From assembly GCA_038326775.1 (NCBI GenBank), contig JBBQKJ010000094.1:1-6896 (forward strand): DNA of 6,896 nucleotides, in the 5' to 3' direction. This document shows, one piece after another, positions 4,984 through 6,896 of the stretch; the stretch's first letter is position 1; each line of letters begins with the position of its first letter. The notes under the pieces are model-generated. The model had not been told where the DNA came from. It saw only the letters and a list, made by a program, of their open reading frames with translations, and did no database searches. The position numbers and the translations under genes were made by a program. Origin of the DNA: DYIU01 sp038326775 (GTDB lineage: Bacteria > Actinomycetota > Geothermincolia > Fen-727 > Anoxymicrobiaceae).

Positions 4984-6660
4984 TCAGAGGCCGAGCTTGC
5001 CGGGGTTCATGATGCCGGCGGGGTCCAGCGCGTTCTTCATGCCGCGCAGCAGCTCCATCCCCTGCGGGCCGTACTCCAGCTCGAAGAACGGCGCGTGCTC
5101 GTAGCCGACTCCGTGGTGATGAGTAATGGTGCCCCCGTTGGCTGAAATCGCGTCGCCCGCCCTGCGCTTGAGGTGCTCCCACTGCTCCATCTCGCGCCCC
5201 TCGGCAATCTTGCCCAGGAAGATGAAGTAGAGGCTCGAGCCGGTCATGTACGAGTGCGACAGGTGGCATGTGACGACGGATTTCGAGTCGTAATCGGCCA
5301 GCGCTTCGCGTATCTCCCGTGTCACGGCGCGATAAAGAGGCATGATGTTGTCCCAGGTGGTTGCGGTTTCCAGCGTATCGGTCATGACCCCCCAGCCGAA
5401 CATTATGTCGCGCAGGTACGGGTGATCGTAGCGCCCGTGGTACCACTCCATGCCGGCGCTCTTGCCCAGGGGCACAGCGCCGTTCTTGCGGCAGATGGTC
5501 TGGATGTGCTTCATGCGACCGGAGACTTCCGTCTTGTTGCCTTCGCATCCGAGTATGGCGAAGGCGCCCGTGTAAAAGGAGTACCCCAGCCTGGCAAGTC
5601 CCCCGAGCGCTGCCTGGATGGCCTTCTCCTTGCTGGGGTTGCTGGAGGGCTTGCGAACGTGCATGGCGAAGGCGCTCTCCTCGGCGTCGGATATGCGGAT
5701 GGTTTCGGGGATGTGCCCGCTCTGCAGCATCTGGCGCACCGCCTGCACGCCACCCTCGAACTCCTTGAAGAGCATGCCGCGGTAGTCGTAAGCCTGCGGC
5801 AGCGGACGCACCTTCATCGTAGCCTCGGTGATGACGCCGAGCGTCCCCTCGGAGCCGCAGATGATCCTGTCAAGGTCCGGGCCGGTCGCCTCGGCCGGAA
5901 CCGTGCGGGTGTTTATGATGCCCCGTGGGGTGACCAGGCGCACCGACTCTATCATCTCCTCTATCTTGCCGTAGCCGGTCGACTGGCGTCCGGCGCCGCG
6001 GCTGGCTATCCAGCCACCGAGGCCGCTGAAGAGGAACGACTCGGGTGCGTGCCCCATATAAAGGCCTCGCCGGGCGAGCTCATCCTCGAGCTCGGGGCCC
6101 CGGATGCCGGCCTCGAAAGTCGCGGTGCGGCTCTCGGGGTTGACGCGCAGGAGCCTGTTCATGCGGCGCAGGTCGACGGTGATTGCGCCCGCCATACCGT
6201 TCCGTTCGAGCGGTTCCACGCCTCCCACAACGCTCGAGCCGCCGCAAAACGGGATTACGGCCAGAGACTCGGCCTCGGCGGCCTTAAGTATCTGTACAAC
6301 CTCGTCCTCCGAGCCCGGAAAGAGCACCGCGTCCGGCGGGTTCGCTATCTGGCCCTTTCGGGCAAGCAGGCAGTCCCGGTAGCTCTTGCCGACGGCGTGG
6401 TAGACCCGGTCCTTGCGGGAGGTGGATATATTTTCCTGGCCCACCGTCTTTGCCAGCGCCTCGAGCACCTCAGGGTTGAGCCGCGTGCCCCGCAGGTCGA
6501 CCGCCTCGATATCGGGATCCGGCTCCCGGACCCTCTCGACCTTGATGTCGAGCTTCTCCTCGAGGAACGGGATATAGGTAGGGCGCGCCTCTACCGGATA
6601 CGTCTTTTCGACGTCACCCCATCCCCACCAGCGCGTCTCCGTCTCGTACGATTTCGGCAT
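4984..6660 (-). CDS. FAD-linked oxidase, alkyldihydroxyacetonephosphate synthase-like
   Basis: This 558-residue flavoprotein of the PCMH/FAD_binding_4 superfamily is full length. The N-terminus carries RWWGWGD (10-16), a signature of the alkyl-DHAP synthase (AGPS) branch. NPPDAVLFPGSEDEV (108-121), IPFCGGSSVVGGVEP (136-150) and CGSEGTLGVITEA (268-280) form the FAD-binding domain. The C-terminal substrate domain includes CHLSHSYMTGSSLYF (465-479) and TITHHHGVGYE (511-521), matching the AGPS tyrosine (here Tyr471) and triple-histidine motifs. It ends in LDPAGIMNPGKLGL, the usual family tail. AGPS swaps an acyl chain for a fatty alcohol to make ether lipid precursors. Bacterial relatives also include lactate/glycolate-type and other hydroxyacid oxidases, so the reaction is not fixed. 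No membrane segment is seen. The ATG at 6660 has GGGAG (6672-6668) seven bases upstream. It is first gene of an operon with the MBL hydrolase, and its first codons lie inside a large inverted repeat. Confidence 0.88.
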   Translation of the reverse strand: MPKSYETETRWWGWGDVEKTYPVEARPTYIPFLEEKLDIKVERVREPDPDIEAVDLRGTRLNPEVLEALAKTVGQENISTSRKDRVYHAVGKSYRDCLLARKGQIANPPDAVLFPGSEDEVVQILKAAEAESLAVIPFCGGSSVVGGVEPLERNGMAGAITVDLRRMNRLLRVNPESRTATFEAGIRGPELEDELARRGLYMGHAPESFLFSGLGGWIASRGAGRQSTGYGKIEEMIESVRLVTPRGIINTRTVPAEATGPDLDRIICGSEGTLGVITEATMKVRPLPQAYDYRGMLFKEFEGGVQAVRQMLQSGHIPETIRISDAEESAFAMHVRKPSSNPSKEKAIQAALGGLARLGYSFYTGAFAILGCEGNKTEVSGRMKHIQTICRKNGAVPLGKSAGMEWYHGRYDHPYLRDIMFGWGVMTDTLETATTWDNIMPLYRAVTREIREALADYDSKSVVTCHLSHSYMTGSSLYFIFLGKIAEGREMEQWEHLKRRAGDAISANGGTITHHHGVGYEHAPFFELEYGPQGMELLRGMKNALDPAGIMNPGKLGL

Positions 6661-6740
6661 GGCCGCTCTCCCTTTTACCGATAGCCAACGAGCCCGGGCC
6701 CCGACCCGACCCGATCATCTTAAACCGTCGCTCAGATTCA

Positions 6741-6794
6741 TGCTGGGGTCAGGCACCATGACATGAATTAAAGTCAAGGTGCCAGACCCCAGCA
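6741..6794. repeat. Central REP/RAYT-like palindrome
   Basis: The centre of the large repeat reads TGCTGGGGTC-A-GGCACC on the left and GGTGCC-A-GACCCCAGCA on the right around an AT-rich middle (6759-6776). Motifs of the type GGGGTC.GGCACC are known to me as recurrent palindromes beside IS200-like/RAYT (REP-associated tyrosine) transposase genes in many bacteria. No transposase gene is in the window, so this would be a non-autonomous copy. The family assignment is from memory of the motif and is tentative. Transcribed on either strand it would form a strong hairpin, but no T-run follows, so a terminator role is not supported. Confidence 0.45.
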
Positions 6795-6874
6795 TGAATC
6801 TGTGCGACGGTTTAATATGATCGGGTCGGGTCGGGGCCCGGGGTGGTTGGCGATCGGTAATAGGGAGAGCGGCC

Positions 6875-6896
6875 CTGCCGAATTCGTACGTGACGG
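6875..6896 (+). pseudogene. Partial, altered copy of the oxidase gene start (cut by window end)
   Basis: The plus strand reads GGGAGAGCGGCC, then CTG CCG AAT TCG TAC GTG ACG G. The oxidase on the other strand has the same ribosome site and ATG CCG AAA TCG TAC GAG ACG G. All three differences change the reading: start ATG to CTG, Lys to Asn, Glu to Val. This could be the decayed start of a divergent duplicate, a live paralogue using CTG, or an artefact. Only seven codons are visible, so nothing can be said about what lies beyond. Confidence 0.45.

Larger units (their letters stand above)
6639..6896. repeat. Large inverted repeat, 129-base arms, spanning the oxidase start
   Basis: Base 6639 pairs with 6896 and so on inward to 6767 with 6768, with no spacer. 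I count 116 matching pairs of 129, with no insertions or deletions. The left arm contains the first 22 bases of the oxidase gene and its ribosome site; the right arm contains an altered copy of both pointing right. Mismatches sit at 6644, 6652, 6660, 6674, 6683, 6690, 6692, 6719, 6732, 6751, 6758, 6763 and 6765 (left-arm positions). The repeat reaches the window edge, so its true length is unknown. It may be an inverted duplication with a second oxidase copy beyond the window, a large palindromic mobile element, or a fold-back artefact of assembly. Confidence 0.92.

Noticed and set aside
4086..5012. Plus-strand open frame (308 codons) opposite the second MBL gene
   Set aside because: The minus strand carries all metal-binding motifs in order; the plus frame is a codon-bias shadow.
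5173..6684. Long plus-strand open frame (503 codons) opposite the oxidase gene
   Set aside because: It is the antisense shadow of a GC-rich, clearly recognised flavoprotein; its translation is unnatural and has no family motif.
6741..6794. Central palindrome as a bidirectional transcription terminator
   Set aside because: The stem is strong, but no T-run follows on either strand and the sequence lies upstream of the oxidase gene rather than after a gene.
1..6896. CRISPR array, tRNA or rRNA genes
   Set aside because: No spaced direct repeats, tRNA cloverleaf or conserved rRNA segments were seen on either strand.

Overview
The window looks like a piece of a GC-rich bacterial chromosome. GTG starts are frequent, Shine-Dalgarno sites are clear, and at least one gene has an intrinsic terminator. 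I cannot place the lineage: the gene mix (stand-alone NifU-domain protein, two metallo-beta-lactamase (MBL) fold hydrolases, an alkyl-DHAP-synthase-like flavoprotein, a MazF toxin pair) would fit many Gram-positive-like or uncultivated groups, and the host is an inference only.

Left part (1-1975) is an accessory, decayed region. It holds the C-terminal part of an IS1380-family transposase cut by the window edge, about 470 bases with no convincing gene, an unrecognised 121-residue ORF, a short minus-strand remnant of the C-terminus of a DNA methyltransferase, and an ORF that resembles the membrane-anchored N-terminal half of an M48 metallopeptidase but stops before the zinc motif. This ORF runs into the terminator of the next gene, so I read it as truncated.

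Middle part (1978-4065) begins with a small NifU-type iron-sulfur protein on the minus strand with a good rho-independent terminator. A divergently placed UlaG/UPF0173-like MBL hydrolase follows, then a short spacer with a possible 48-codon minus-strand ORF, then a two-gene toxin-antitoxin operon (ribbon-helix-helix-like antitoxin and MazF endoribonuclease) behind an AT-rich palindromic promoter/operator region.

Right part (4098-6896) is a minus-strand operon. A 558-residue FAD-linked oxidase of the alkyldihydroxyacetonephosphate synthase type is followed after one base by a second, different MBL hydrolase. Upstream of the oxidase lies the most striking feature of the window: a near-perfect inverted repeat with 129-base arms (13 mismatches, no gaps), centred between 6767 and 6768. 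Its outer ends include the first seven codons of the oxidase and an altered copy of those codons pointing right at the window edge. Its centre resembles REP/RAYT-type palindromes. All 13 arm differences are transversions, which is unusual and leaves open both a biological origin and a fold-back assembly artefact.
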